A stretch of 64,000 nt of DNA from an uncultured bacterium (GCA_903888485.1 CAISTS010000023.1:37245-101244); one strand, 5' to 3'. Shown: positions 17,393 through 27,283, counted from the stretch's first letter. The notes: generated by a model from the sequence alone, not told the origin. Translations and numbers: made by a program.

Positions 17393-19771
17393 ATGCGTTT
17401 GCGCACAAAGCTGTCACTAAGTGCAAGTTGGATTGTGGCTGCGGTAACGGTGCCGATGGCGGCTTGGGCGCAGTCCACCGGTACGCTGCAGATTGAAGAA
17501 ATCATTGTCGCTGCGCGGCAGATCGATCTCGGCGGCGTCATGACGGCCGAGCGCGAGCCCAAATCGCGGGCCGCGATGACCGCGGAACTGCTTTCCCGCC
17601 AGGCGCCCGGACAATCGATTCTGGACTCCATTAACCTGCTGCCGGCTGTCAATTTCACCAACAACGACGCCTACGGGTCTTCCGGCGGCGATCTCACCCT
17701 GCGTGGCTTCGATAGCCAGCGCGTAGCTCTCCTGCAGGACGGTGTGCCGCTGAACGACAGCGGCAACTACGCCATCTATCCGAACCAGCAGCTCGAATCC
17801 GACTTGATCGAGAAAGTCATGGTGAATCTCGGCACCACTGACGTTGATAGCCCGACGGCCGCCGCCGCCGGCGGCACCATCAACTACATCACGCGCCACG
17901 CCTCCGACACATTCGGCATTCGCGGTGAAGTCGGCTTCGGCAGCAACAATATGTATCGCTACTACGGGACGCTCGAGCTGGGCCAGTTCACTCCGTTCGG
18001 CACAAAAGGTTGGGTATCGGTACTCAAAACCGGCAACGACGCTTTCCAGCCGAAGGGTATGGCGATCAAGCCGGCCGGCAAGATCAGGAAGACCCAGTTC
18101 AACGCCCGCATCGACCAGGATTTCGACTTCGGGTTCATCAGCGTGATCGGAAACTGGAACTCCAACCGCAACGCCTTCCTCGGCCGCGCTACCCTCGCTC
18201 AGTTCAAAGCCAACACCATTCCGACGGTCACGGAGCAGGGGGCTTCGGAGAGCATAAACCCGTCGGACACGGGCAACGTCCGCGTCTTGTCGAGCTGGGA
18301 CATCACCGACGAGATCACACTAACCGTGGACCCGAACTTCCAGTTCGTGATGGCGAACGGCGGCGGCGCCGCCAACTGGGCCGAAACGGACTTCCAGCTT
18401 CGCGGCAACTCCGGCGCGCCGGGCCTAGATCTCAATCATGACGGCGATCTCGGCGATACGGTCCGCCTGTACCGTCCTAACAACACCAACACGCACCGCC
18501 TCGGCGCCACATCGTCGCTGATCTGGAAGCTCTCGGACACGCAAAGCGTCCGCGCCGCCTACACCTATGACCGCGCCCGTCACCGCCAGACCGGCGACGT
18601 CGGCTTCATCTTGGCTGACGGCAGCTTCGACCCGGAAAGCCCGTTTGCCGGTAAATCGGTTTACGGCGCTACCCCGATCCGTCTCCCCGACGGCACCCTT
18701 CTGCAGCGCCGCAACCGCTTCTCGATCGCTCTGTTGAACCAGTTCGCGGCCGAGTATCGCGGCCGCTTCATGGACGAAAAGCTGCTGCTGAACCTCGGCG
18801 TACGCGCGCCGTTCTTCACCCGTCACCTGAACAACTACTGCTACCAGCAAAACACCTTCAATGCTTACTGCACCACGCAGACGGGCACGCCTGTCGCCGG
18901 CACAAATGACGGTACCGGCCGGCCACTGGTAACTTTCCCGGCCGCCACCCTGAACACCAGTGCGGCCTTGCGTTACGGCCAGCCCCGCTCGTTCGACCGC
19001 AAGTATGACGAGGTGCTGCCCAATGTGAGCGTCAGTTACGACTTCACACCAGACCTGCAGGTCTTCGCCAGCTTCGCTCAGACGCTGTCGGCGCCGCGCA
19101 CCGATGACCTCTATGACCAGGTGCTGATCGATCCGGGTCCGGAAAAGGCCTCGGCGTTCGACCTGGGCACCCGCTATCAGAGCGGCATGTTCATGGCTGC
19201 GGCTGCGGTGTTCTACAACTCGTTCAGCAACCGCATTGAACGCGTCCTGGACGAAGTCAACGGCATCGCTTTCTCAGCTAACGTCGGTGACGTGCGGTTG
19301 ATGGGCATCGATGGTCAGGTCGGCTTCAAGCCGATCGAGACAGTGTCTTTCTATGCTTCGGCCTCCTACATCACGTCCGAGATCCAGGAGGACATCCCGA
19401 ATACCGTCGTTGGCGCTGCGCTACCCACTAAGGGAAAGTCTCTTTATGAAACGCCGGAATTCCAAGCCAGCCTGCGCGCCCAGTGGGATCCCGTCGAATA
19501 CGTCAGCCTCGGTCTGCAAGGCAAGTACGTCGGCAGCCGTTGGACGAACTTGGTCAACACCGAGAAATTCCCCAGCTACTCTCTGTGGGACTTCGACGTG
19601 CGCTTCAAGCTCGACTCCCTCGGCTTGGAGAATACTTATATCCAGGGCAACATCCGCAACCTCTTCGACCAGAACTACCTCGCCGACATGACGCCGAACT
19701 TGGTGGGCACCGCTCTGGGCCAGCCTGGCTACCGCCGCACGTTCATCGCGACGCTGCACGCCGAGTTCTAG
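17393..19771 (+). CDS. TonB-dependent outer-membrane receptor
   Basis: A 792-residue receptor: signal peptide ending AAWAQS, a TonB-box-like EEIIVAAR just after it, a plug domain (DSINLLPAVNFTNNDAYG, LTLRGFDSQRVALLQDGVPL) and a barrel ending in Phe (FIATLHAEF). CAGGAG precedes the ATG at 17393; longer in-frame starts do not begin with a signal peptide. It follows two phosphatase genes after a 262-nt gap, so uptake of a phosphate-containing compound is possible but unproven. It ends at a strong terminator. Confidence 0.92.
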   Translation: MRLRTKLSLSASWIVAAVTVPMAAWAQSTGTLQIEEIIVAARQIDLGGVMTAEREPKSRAAMTAELLSRQAPGQSILDSINLLPAVNFTNNDAYGSSGGDLTLRGFDSQRVALLQDGVPLNDSGNYAIYPNQQLESDLIEKVMVNLGTTDVDSPTAAAAGGTINYITRHASDTFGIRGEVGFGSNNMYRYYGTLELGQFTPFGTKGWVSVLKTGNDAFQPKGMAIKPAGKIRKTQFNARIDQDFDFGFISVIGNWNSNRNAFLGRATLAQFKANTIPTVTEQGASESINPSDTGNVRVLSSWDITDEITLTVDPNFQFVMANGGGAANWAETDFQLRGNSGAPGLDLNHDGDLGDTVRLYRPNNTNTHRLGATSSLIWKLSDTQSVRAAYTYDRARHRQTGDVGFILADGSFDPESPFAGKSVYGATPIRLPDGTLLQRRNRFSIALLNQFAAEYRGRFMDEKLLLNLGVRAPFFTRHLNNYCYQQNTFNAYCTTQTGTPVAGTNDGTGRPLVTFPAATLNTSAALRYGQPRSFDRKYDEVLPNVSVSYDFTPDLQVFASFAQTLSAPRTDDLYDQVLIDPGPEKASAFDLGTRYQSGMFMAAAAVFYNSFSNRIERVLDEVNGIAFSANVGDVRLMGIDGQVGFKPIETVSFYASASYITSEIQEDIPNTVVGAALPTKGKSLYETPEFQASLRAQWDPVEYVSLGLQGKYVGSRWTNLVNTEKFPSYSLWDFDVRFKLDSLGLENTYIQGNIRNLFDQNYLADMTPNLVGTALGQPGYRRTFIATLHAEF

Positions 19772-19792
19772 TCCTCCTACTCCTCTGCCCTT

Positions 19793-19829
19793 GCCCGGCC
19801 CCGCCAAAAGCGGAGCCGGGCTCTTTTTT
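19793..19829 (+). terminator. Rho-independent terminator after the TonB-dependent receptor
   Basis: GCCCGGC (19793-19799) pairs with GCCGGGC (19815-19821). An inner CCGC/GCGG stem and an AAAA-containing loop lie between them, and a T7 run follows. Confidence 0.9.
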
Positions 19830-19868
19830 TGTGGACTGCGAAACGAAGAGGGTGTCGCATCGTCGGCG

Positions 19869-21152
19869 ATGAAGTCACGACGATCCGTGGCCGATGCGTT
19901 GGAGAAAGAGGCGCCCGCGCTCATCGCGCTGCTCGCGCGCGAAGCGGGGCGTACGTTAAGCGACGGGAGTGCCGAAGCGCGCGAAGCCGTCGGCTTCTGC
20001 CGCTACTATGCGACCCTAGCCGAACAACACTTCGCGGCGCCGGACGTGCTTGCAGGCCCGGTTGGCGAAAACAATACGATCGTCTTGCATGGACGCGGTG
20101 TCTCTGCCTGCATCAGCCCATGGAACTTCCCGCTTTCCATCTTCACCGGCCAGATCGCCGCGGCCCTGGCAGCCGGCAATGCCGTTGTTGCGAAGCCCGC
20201 AGAGCCGACGCCGCTGATTGCTACAAATGCCGTGAGGCTTTTTCACCAAGCGGGGCTCGACCCTGATCTTCTGGCGCTGACGCCGGGGGACGGCGGGGTT
20301 GTCGGTGCGGGACTGGTCGCTCATGAGTTGCTTGCAGGTGTTGCCTTCACCGGCGGCACCGAGACGGCCTGGGCCATCAACCGCGCGCTCGCGGCGCGCA
20401 AGGGCCCCATCGTGCCGTTCGTTGCCGAGACAGGCGGCCTCAACGCTATGTTCGTAGATACCACGGCGCTGCGCGAGCGGGTGCTCGACGACGTCCTGCT
20501 GAGCGCCTTCGGTTCGGCGGGTCAGCGCTGCTCGGCCTTGCGCATTCTGGCGTTGCCTGAAGATACCGCCGACATGCTCATCGAAGGTCTCTGCGGGGCC
20601 ATGGACGCACTTGTGATCGGCGATCCGGCCGATCCTTCCACCGATGTCGGCCCCATCATCGATGTGCCCGCTCTCGCCGCCCTGCAAAAGCATCTCCTGT
20701 GTCTCGAGCGCGAAGCCAAGAGTCTGCACGCGCTGCCCAGCCCACCTGGCGGTGTGTTCTTTGGGCCCGAGTTGGCGGAAATCCCGTCCATCACCTTCCT
20801 CGACCGCGAGGTGTTCGGACCGATCCTGCACGTGGTGCGCTGTGCGCCGGCCGATCTGCCAAAAGCCGCACAGGACGTGGCATCGCTGCGCTACGGCCTG
20901 ACTCTCGGTGTGCACAGCCGCATCGAAGCTTTCGCAGATCAAATCACGCGCTACATTCCCGCGGGCAACACTTATGTCAACCGCTCGATCATCGGTGCGG
21001 TGGTCGGCGTACAGCCCTTCGGCGGTGAGGGCTTGTCTGGCACCGGACCTACGGCTGTCGGTCCGCAGGCGCTCACGCGCTATGCCGTGGAGCGCGTGAT
21101 CAGCGTCAACACCACTGCCCAAGGCGGCGATCCTGCGCTGCTCAATCTCTAA
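19869..21152 (+). pseudogene. putA: 5'-truncated putA: C-terminal P5C dehydrogenase part only
   Basis: About 427 codons match the 1-pyrroline-5-carboxylate dehydrogenase module of bifunctional PutA: ISPWNFPLSIFTGQIAAALA, VAFTGGTETAW, VPFVAETGGLNAMFVDTTAL (catalytic Glu), FGSAGQRCSALR (catalytic Cys) and VGVQPFGGEGLSGTGP. PutA is normally over 1000 residues. The proline dehydrogenase domain and roughly the first 80 residues of the aldehyde dehydrogenase fold are absent, and the homology starts only 40 nt after the preceding terminator. No ribosome binding site precedes the ATG at 19869. The active-site residues survive, but expression is doubtful. Confidence 0.82.
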
Positions 21153-21248
21153 CCTTTGACCTTCAGCGGCAGGCCGGCCACGACCATCACAACTTCGCGC
21201 GTAGGCGCTTTTGCCAGCCCGCGCGCCGCCCAGCACTAAAGTGAGCAT
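21149..21248 (-). pseudogene. cobU: cobU remnant with internal deletion
   Basis: From ATG at 21248 the minus strand reads MLTLVLGGARAGKSAYA, the start and Walker A loop of adenosylcobinamide kinase/guanylyltransferase. After a frame change it reads REVVMVVAGLPLKVKG and stops at 21149, which is the typical C-terminus of the same protein. The intact protein is about 170-180 residues, so about 140 codons have been lost from the middle, leaving only both ends. The stop codon overlaps that of the putA fragment. It lies 50 nt from the cobalamin riboswitch, on the opposite strand. Confidence 0.72.
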
Positions 21249-21260
21249 CCTTCCTCCGAA

Positions 21261-21287
21261 TTGACCTGCCGCAAAGCGGCATATAAT
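21261..21287 (+). promoter_or_regulatory. Sigma-70-like promoter of the btuB riboswitch transcript
   Basis: TTGACC at 21261 and a perfect TATAAT at 21282, with a rather short 15-nt spacer. The predicted start near 21294 falls directly before stem P1 of the cobalamin riboswitch, which supports it. Confidence 0.6.
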
Positions 21288-21296
21288 ATCCGAGCC

Positions 21297-21465
21297 GCGA
21301 CAGGTTCCTCAGATTGAGGATCAAAAGGGAACTCAGGTGTAACGCCTGGGCTGCCCCCGCAACTGTAAGCGGTTAGTCCGCGCATCACAGAGCCACTGGG
21401 CCTTAAGCCCGGGAAGGCGATGCGCAATGGACGCAAACCCGCGAGCCAGGAGACCTGCCTGTCGC
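21297..21465 (+). ncRNA. Cobalamin (AdoCbl) riboswitch
   Basis: The element has the hallmark B12 box GAGCCAGGAGACCTGCC at 21443-21459 and the conserved core CTGCCCCCGCAACTGTAAGC around 21351. P1 closes with GCGACAGG (21297-21304) pairing to CCTGTCGC (21458-21465). It lies 158 nt upstream of btuB, the usual target. A downstream hairpin (CGGGGT 21484-21489 with ACCCCG 21511-21516) may belong to the expression platform. It should lower btuB expression when cobalamin is plentiful. Confidence 0.95.
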
Positions 21466-21623
21466 CGCTGTCCTTCGTCCGGCCGGGGTGCGCCGCGCGA
21501 ACGGGTCTAAACCCCGAGAGACGGCACGTGAGAAAACCGCGTATGCGCGGGACGTGGTCGTTGAGGTCAACCCCTTTCGCCCCGTCCGGTTCATGCGCTC
21601 CGTCGTCAACACTGGGGTGATCT

Positions 21624-23573
21624 ATGAAACGTTCGCTGATTTCTACCGCAAGTCTTTTTGCCGTTCTGTCCGCCTCGTCCGCCTTCGCGGGCGAACAGCA
21701 GCTTGCGGAAGCCGACATTCTCGGCTCGACCAACGTCGAGGAACTTGTCGTCTCTGCCACGCGCACGCCGCAACCGCTCTATAAAATCGGCTCGTCGGTC
21801 ACGGTGCTGACGCGCGATGCCATTCAGAATAGCCAGACCGTCGCCGTCTCCGACCTTTTGTCGCAGCTCCCGGGCGTCAGTTTCAGCCGCAACGGTGCCA
21901 TCGGCGGCACCACGGCGCTGCGCATCCGCGGCGCCGAAGCCGATCACACCATCGTCATCATCGACGGCGTGAAGCTCAACGATCCGTCGTCCACCGGTGG
22001 CGGCTATAACTTCGGGAACCTCCTGACCGGCGACATCGAGCGCATCGAGGTCCTGCGCGGCGCACAATCCACGCTGTGGGGCAGCCAAGCCATCGGCGGA
22101 GTCGTCAACATTGTCACCGTCTCGCCGACCGCATCCTTCGAGGCCGACGCGGAGGTCGAGGGTGGCTCGCGCAATACGGCTTCGGGCACACTTGCCGCGG
22201 GCGGGGCGTCGGACCGCGTCGTCTGGCGCATCGCCGGCAGCCGCTATGTCACCGACGGCCACTCGTCCTTCGTGAGCGGCCGCGAAGACGACGGCTATCA
22301 AAACAACGGCCTGACCGGCCGCCTGCGCTACGCCGCGACCGAGCAGTTGTCCTTTGATCTGCGCGGTTTTTTCTCGAAAGCTCACAACCAGTTCGACGGC
22401 TTCCCCGCGCCGGCCTTTGCCTTCGCCGACACCGCCGAGTTCGGCAAGGTGAAGGAGTTTCTGGGCTACGCCGGCGCGAACCTCGAACTCCTGGATGGCC
22501 GTTTCAAGAACCGCGTCGCTTACGCTTTTACCGATACCGATCGCGACAACTTCAATCCCGATCAGGCCGTGACCAAAGTCACCTTTGATGCGCAAGGGCG
22601 CAACAAGCGCTTTGAGTACCAGGGCACCTACGCCCTCGTCGAAGGGTGGGACGCTGTGTTCGGCGCCGAGCATGAGAAGTCGAGCTTCCGCACGGCTTCG
22701 CCCTCGGCTTTCACGCCCAATCCGACGCCCGCTGTCGCCAGCGCCAACATCACCAGCCTCTACGCCCAGTTCCAGGCGGAAGTTGTGGAGGATCTGACCC
22801 TCACGGGCGGCCTGCGTTACGACGACCACAGCACCTTTGACAGCGCGGTCCTCGGTCAGGCCACGGCAGCCTGGTCGCTCAATGATGGCGGCACCATTCT
22901 GCGTGCAAGCTTTGGCCAGGGCCTCAAGGCGCCGACGCTGTATCAGCTCTACAGCATTTACGGAAATACCGCCCTCAACCCGGAGGTAGCCGACAGCTGG
23001 GACGCCGGCGTCGAGCAGCATCTGCTCGACAACGCCGTCACGCTCTCGGCGACCGGTTTCTACCGCAAGACCCTCAACCAGATCGACTTTGTGTCCTGCC
23101 CCAGTGCCAATCCGTTCTGCAAAGTCGGCGTCGCGGGCGTTTACGACAACGTCGCGCGCAGCAGGGCCAAGGGCGTCGAGCTTGCGGCCTCGGCGGAAGT
23201 CGGTGCGCTCACCGTGCAGGGCAACTACACGCTGACCGATACCCAGAATACCTCACGCGGGAACGCCAATCGCGGCAAGGACTTGCAGCGCCGTCCCAAG
23301 CATGCCGCCAACTTGTCGGCGACTTATAATTGGCCTTTCGATGTTTCAACCGGCGTTACGGTCAAGTACGTTGGCGATGCCTTCGACAACGCCGCCAACA
23401 GCTTCGTTCTGCAGGACTACACCCTGGTCGATCTGCGCGCCGGATGGCAGATCAACGAAACGGTAGAGGTCTATGGTCGTATCGAAAATCTCTTCAACGA
23501 GGTCTACGCCACGACCCGCAACTACGGCACCGCGCGCCGCGGCGTCTTCGCCGGTGTTCGTGCGTCGTTCTGA
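21624..23573 (+). CDS. btuB: TonB-dependent cobalamin receptor BtuB
   Basis: A 649-residue outer-membrane receptor with a signal peptide (ending SSAFAGEQ), a TonB box (EELVVSATR), a plug with LRIRGAEADHTIVIIDGVKL and IERIEVLRGAQSTLWGSQAI, and a barrel ending VFAGVRASF. The cobalamin riboswitch upstream and btuF/C/D downstream identify the substrate. GGGGTGA precedes the ATG. It imports vitamin B12 across the outer membrane. Confidence 0.95.
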   Translation: MKRSLISTASLFAVLSASSAFAGEQQLAEADILGSTNVEELVVSATRTPQPLYKIGSSVTVLTRDAIQNSQTVAVSDLLSQLPGVSFSRNGAIGGTTALRIRGAEADHTIVIIDGVKLNDPSSTGGGYNFGNLLTGDIERIEVLRGAQSTLWGSQAIGGVVNIVTVSPTASFEADAEVEGGSRNTASGTLAAGGASDRVVWRIAGSRYVTDGHSSFVSGREDDGYQNNGLTGRLRYAATEQLSFDLRGFFSKAHNQFDGFPAPAFAFADTAEFGKVKEFLGYAGANLELLDGRFKNRVAYAFTDTDRDNFNPDQAVTKVTFDAQGRNKRFEYQGTYALVEGWDAVFGAEHEKSSFRTASPSAFTPNPTPAVASANITSLYAQFQAEVVEDLTLTGGLRYDDHSTFDSAVLGQATAAWSLNDGGTILRASFGQGLKAPTLYQLYSIYGNTALNPEVADSWDAGVEQHLLDNAVTLSATGFYRKTLNQIDFVSCPSANPFCKVGVAGVYDNVARSRAKGVELAASAEVGALTVQGNYTLTDTQNTSRGNANRGKDLQRRPKHAANLSATYNWPFDVSTGVTVKYVGDAFDNAANSFVLQDYTLVDLRAGWQINETVEVYGRIENLFNEVYATTRNYGTARRGVFAGVRASF

Positions 23574-23610
23574 CCCCGTGCGCGCTGAGGGTAGCTTACC
23601 GGCCACCCTC

Positions 23611-24689
23611 ATGCGCCATGGCGGGCGCCTCGCTGATGCGCGCGCGGCCTATCCGCATGCGCCGCTGCCTTGGCTCGATCTTTCGACGGGCGTGAACCCG
23701 TTTCCCTGGCGGCGCGCGGTATTCAGGAATGCCGACGCGACTCGGCTGCCCGATCCCGCCGACACCGCCGCACTGGAAGCCGCGGCGGCCGAGAATTTCG
23801 GCGCGCGTCCGGCGCAGGTCGTTGCGTTGCCCGGATCGGAACTGGGCATCCGTCTTCTGCCGCATATCCTCGGTGCACAACGTATCGGCATTGTTTCGCC
23901 CACCTACGGCAGTCATGCCGAAGCCTGGCAGGCCGCCGGCCGCGACGTGCGGGCGATCGACGCGCAGATCGAACCCTTCGCCCACGATGCCGTGGTGCTG
24001 GTCAATCCCAACAATCCCGATGGCCGCACGTTGACCGCATCGGAGATCGTGTTCCTCGCGGAACGCATGCAGGCCAGCGGCGGTTGGTTGATCGTCGATG
24101 AAGCTTCTGCCGATGCTACGCCCGATCTCAGCGTTGCGTTCAAGGCGGGCGGACGCCTGATCGTGCTGCGCTCCTTCGGCAAATTCTATGGGCTGGCGGG
24201 ATTGCGTCTCGGTTTTGTTGTTTGCGATCCAGCGTTGGCCGACAAGGTTCGCACCCTCGTGGGTGACTGGCCGGTGAATGCCGCTGCAGTTGCGGCTGGC
24301 CGCGCCGCTTATGCCGATACCGCGTGGAAAATTCGTGTACACAAGCGGCTCGCTAGGGCTGCCAAGACACTCAGCTCGCTCCTCGAACACAACAGCTTCA
24401 CCGTTATTGGCGGTACGTCGCTATTCCGCCTCGTCACACACACGCGCGCCGCGCGCTGTTTTGCAACGCGAGCTGAAGCGGGGTGCTGGTGCGCGCGTTC
24501 GAGAACGAACCCCAGTGGCTGCGGTTCGGCTTGCCGCCAGCCCCGGATTGGGCTCGGCTGGCGCGGTCCTTGGACAAGCACATCTGCATCACCGGCCGCG
24601 ATGCGCGCCCCGAGCTCGTTGAGACTGCCGACCTGGGGACCGACATGACGATGGTCAAGCATCCGTTCCAGCGGGGAGTCGACTTTTGA
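23611..24689 (+). pseudogene. cobC: cobC (threonine-phosphate decarboxylase-type aminotransferase), frameshifted
   Basis: PLP-dependent fold-type I protein of the CobC/CobD group: MRHGGRL, WLDLSTGVNPFPW, VLVNPNNPDGRTL, and RSFGKFYGLAGLRLGF with the PLP lysine. The product supplies the aminopropanol arm for cobalamin. At the run G24480-24483 one G is missing: with a fifth G the frame reads RAEAGVLVRAFENEPQWLRF and continues to the TGA at 24687-24689 (about 360 residues, normal length). As given, the frame shifts and runs to 24648 with a nonsense tail. A GTG at 23578 is an alternative start. Recent mutation or sequencing error are both possible. Confidence 0.82.
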
Positions 24690-25528
24690 ACAAGCGCTCC
24701 TTCATCGCCGCGGCACTCGTCGCCTTCGCTTTCGCAGCGCCCGCCCGCGCCGAAGTGCGCCGGGTCGTCTCGCTTAATCCCTGCCTTGATGTCATCCTCG
24801 TCAATGTCGCCGACCGCGAACAGATCGCCGCCCTTAGCCACTTCTCGCGCGACACCAGTTCCTCGACTATTGCCGAGCTCTCGAAATCCTTCCCCATCAC
24901 CTACGAGTCCGCCGAGGAGGTTCTATCCTTCGCGCCGGACCTGGTGCTTACCAGCCGGCACTCGTCGCTGGGCACGCGCAATGCCCTGCGGCGTGTCGAG
25001 ATCAAGACCGAGTTGTTCAGCGAGCCCAAGAGCATCGAGGAAAGCCTTGCCCACGTGCGCCGCATTGCTGAACTGGTCGGGCACGCCGAGCGCGGCGAGG
25101 AACTGATCACCCGCATACAAATCGCACTGAAAGACGCCGCACCGGCGCCGACCGCCGCGCCGGTGCCTGCGTTGATCTATCAGCGCAATGGCTTTTCCAC
25201 CGGCGGCGGCACGTTGGTGGATGAAATGCTGCACACCGCCGGCTTCGACAATGTGGCCAGCCGGTATGGCCTTTCGGGTTGGGGTAACATCTCGCTCGAA
25301 CTGGTGGTCGCCAATCCGCCGCGCATAATCCTAGCGGGTGAGGATGTGCCCGGCATGCCTACCTGGGCGGATCGCGTCCTGCGCCACCCGGCGCTGCGCA
25401 ATATCGAAGGGCGCATGAAGCGCTTCACCTTTCCCGACCGCCTCATCTACTGCGGCGGCCCGGTGCTGATAGAGGCGGCGAGAGCGCTGGTCGCCGCGCG
25501 CCGGCAGGCGGAGGAGATGACTCCATGA
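24686..25528 (+). CDS. btuF: Cobalamin-binding periplasmic protein BtuF-like
   Basis: A 280-residue ABC-transporter binding protein with a signal peptide (ending APARAEV), then RRVVSLNPCLDVILV and ITYESAEEVLSFAPDLVL as in BtuF-type helical-backbone proteins. The start is a TTG that overlaps the TGA of cobC, with GGGGAG 7 nt upstream. It overlaps btuC by 4 nt (ATGA). It captures cobalamin in the periplasm and delivers it to BtuCD. Confidence 0.88.
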   Translation: MNKRSFIAAALVAFAFAAPARAEVRRVVSLNPCLDVILVNVADREQIAALSHFSRDTSSSTIAELSKSFPITYESAEEVLSFAPDLVLTSRHSSLGTRNALRRVEIKTELFSEPKSIEESLAHVRRIAELVGHAERGEELITRIQIALKDAAPAPTAAPVPALIYQRNGFSTGGGTLVDEMLHTAGFDNVASRYGLSGWGNISLELVVANPPRIILAGEDVPGMPTWADRVLRHPALRNIEGRMKRFTFPDRLIYCGGPVLIEAARALVAARRQAEEMTP

Positions 25529-26511
25529 CGGCCATATCGCGCGGCGCGCTGTTCGCAATCCTGCTGTTGGCCATGGCCGTTCTCGCCATCGCCAGTCTCA
25601 GCGCCGGTAAGATGTGGGTGCCGTGGAGCGCCTGGTTTGCCGCGGTGGATGATCCGCGCTGGACTATCGTCTTCGAGTTGCGCCTGCCACGTACGGTGCT
25701 GGCCATCGCCGTCGGCATGGCATTGGGTGCATCGGGCGCCGCACTGCAGGGCTACACCCGCAATCCCCTGGCCGATCCCGGAATCCTCGGTGTGTCATCC
25801 ATGGCCGCTTTTGGCGCGGTCATGACGCTTTATCTCGGCATGTCCGTGACGTTCCCCTGGTTGCTGCCTGTAGGCGCGATGTTGGGCGCTTTCATCGGCG
25901 TCGGCACCTTGTTGCTGCTCTCGGGTTCCGCATCGAGCCTCCTCACTTTTGTGCTGGCGGGCATGGTTCTCAACACGCTATCCACCGCTGGCGTCGCGCT
26001 GGCGCTCAATCTCGCGCCCACGCCCTGGGCCGTGAACGAGATCGTCAATTGGCTGATGGGTTCGCTGGCCGACCGCAGCGTCGAAGAAGTGCGTATGGCG
26101 CTGCCATTCATCGCCGTGGGCTGCGCGATCCTGTTCACCATGCCACGCGCGCTCGATGCGCTGACCTTGGGCGAGGCCGGCGCGCGCTCCCTCGGCATCA
26201 GCATGGAGCGCACGCGGCTTTGGCTTGCGCTCGGTGTGTGCCTCGCCGCCGGCGCCAGCGTCGCGGTGACGGGCGTCATCGGCTTCGTCGGCTTGGTCAC
26301 GCCGCATCTCCTGCGGCCACTTGTGGGATCGCGCCCGGGCGCGCTGCTGTTGCCAAGCGCCTTGGCAGGCGCGGTGATCGTGCTTGCCGCCGACATCATC
26401 GTACGACTCATGCCGTCAGCCGCCGAACTCAAGCTTGGCGTCGCCATGGCGGCGATTGGCGGACCGTTCTTCCTCATGCTGCTCATTAACCTGCGCCGGA
26501 AGGCGGCATGA
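25525..26511 (+). CDS. btuC: Cobalamin ABC transporter permease BtuC-like
   Basis: A 328-residue FecCD/BtuC-type permease with about ten hydrophobic segments and the family motifs LRLPRTVLAIAVGMALGASG, RNPLADPGILG and TGVIGFVGLVTPHLLRPLVG. It overlaps btuF upstream and btuD downstream by 4 nt each, so the three are translationally coupled. Together they form an inner-membrane B12 importer. Confidence 0.93.
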   Translation: MTAISRGALFAILLLAMAVLAIASLSAGKMWVPWSAWFAAVDDPRWTIVFELRLPRTVLAIAVGMALGASGAALQGYTRNPLADPGILGVSSMAAFGAVMTLYLGMSVTFPWLLPVGAMLGAFIGVGTLLLLSGSASSLLTFVLAGMVLNTLSTAGVALALNLAPTPWAVNEIVNWLMGSLADRSVEEVRMALPFIAVGCAILFTMPRALDALTLGEAGARSLGISMERTRLWLALGVCLAAGASVAVTGVIGFVGLVTPHLLRPLVGSRPGALLLPSALAGAVIVLAADIIVRLMPSAAELKLGVAMAAIGGPFFLMLLINLRRKAA

Positions 26512-27281
26512 GCAGCCTTACCGTTCGCGACGTCCATGTGCGGCTGGGCCACAAACAGGTGCTGGCGGGCGTCAGCGCGATGTTCGCGCCGGGCCAGATC
26601 ACCTGCGTCGTCGGCCCCAATGGTGCGGGTAAGTCGACGCTGCTGACGCTGCTCGCCGGCTTGCGCAAGCCCGACAGCGGCGAGGTGCGGGTCGACGATG
26701 CGCATATCGGCGCCTTGCCGCCGCGCATCCGCGCGCAGCGTATTGGCTATTTGCCTCAAATCCCTGAAGTCGCCTGGGCCATCGACGTGCGTACGTTAGT
26801 GGGTCTTGGGCGGACACCCTATATCGGTGCCCGCGGGCTCACCGCCGCGGACGACGCGATTGTTGACCGCGCCATGGAGAACGCCGGGATTGCCGCCATG
26901 GCGAACCGCGACGTCACCTCGCTTTCAGGCGGCGAACGCGCGCGGGCTCTCATCGGCCGCGCTTTGGCGGGCGAGCCTGAATGGCTGCTGGCCGACGAGC
27001 CGCTCACGGGCCTTGATCCCGGCTATCAGCTCGAGGTCACGGCGCTCTTTCGCCGGATGGCGGGCAATGGATGCGGCGTGATCGTCACGCTCCACGACCT
27101 GCACATGGCGCTGCGCATGGCCGACCGCGTGATCGTGCTCGCTGAAGGCCGCGTGCTCGCCGATGACACGCCCATGCGCGCGCTCGCGCCCGCTATTCTT
27201 ACGCAAGCCTACGGTGTCGAGACGCGTTTCTGGGACGGCGCCGCCGGTCCGGTGATCGAGATTGTCGGCGGACGTGGGTAG
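26508..27281 (+). CDS. btuD: Cobalamin ABC transporter ATPase BtuD-like
   Basis: A 257-residue ABC ATPase with Walker A GPNGAGKST, Q-loop YLPQ, signature LSGGERARALIGRAL, Walker B LLADEPLTGLDP and switch His in TLHDLHMAL. It partners BtuC and BtuF for B12 import. cbiB starts 2 nt after its stop. Confidence 0.93.
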   Translation: MSSLTVRDVHVRLGHKQVLAGVSAMFAPGQITCVVGPNGAGKSTLLTLLAGLRKPDSGEVRVDDAHIGALPPRIRAQRIGYLPQIPEVAWAIDVRTLVGLGRTPYIGARGLTAADDAIVDRAMENAGIAAMANRDVTSLSGGERARALIGRALAGEPEWLLADEPLTGLDPGYQLEVTALFRRMAGNGCGVIVTLHDLHMALRMADRVIVLAEGRVLADDTPMRALAPAILTQAYGVETRFWDGAAGPVIEIVGGRG

Positions 27282-27283
27282 CC

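Noticed and set aside
19791..21152. Complete stand-alone aldehyde dehydrogenase
   Set aside because: The N-terminal part of the fold is missing and the sequence is specifically the PutA-type P5C dehydrogenase, so a truncated putA is the better reading.
20016..21248. A 410-codon minus-strand protein starting with a CobU-like N-terminus
   Set aside because: Only the first 17 codons are CobU-like. The rest is antisense to putA, so it is a chimera of a cobU scar and a shadow frame. The scar is reported separately.
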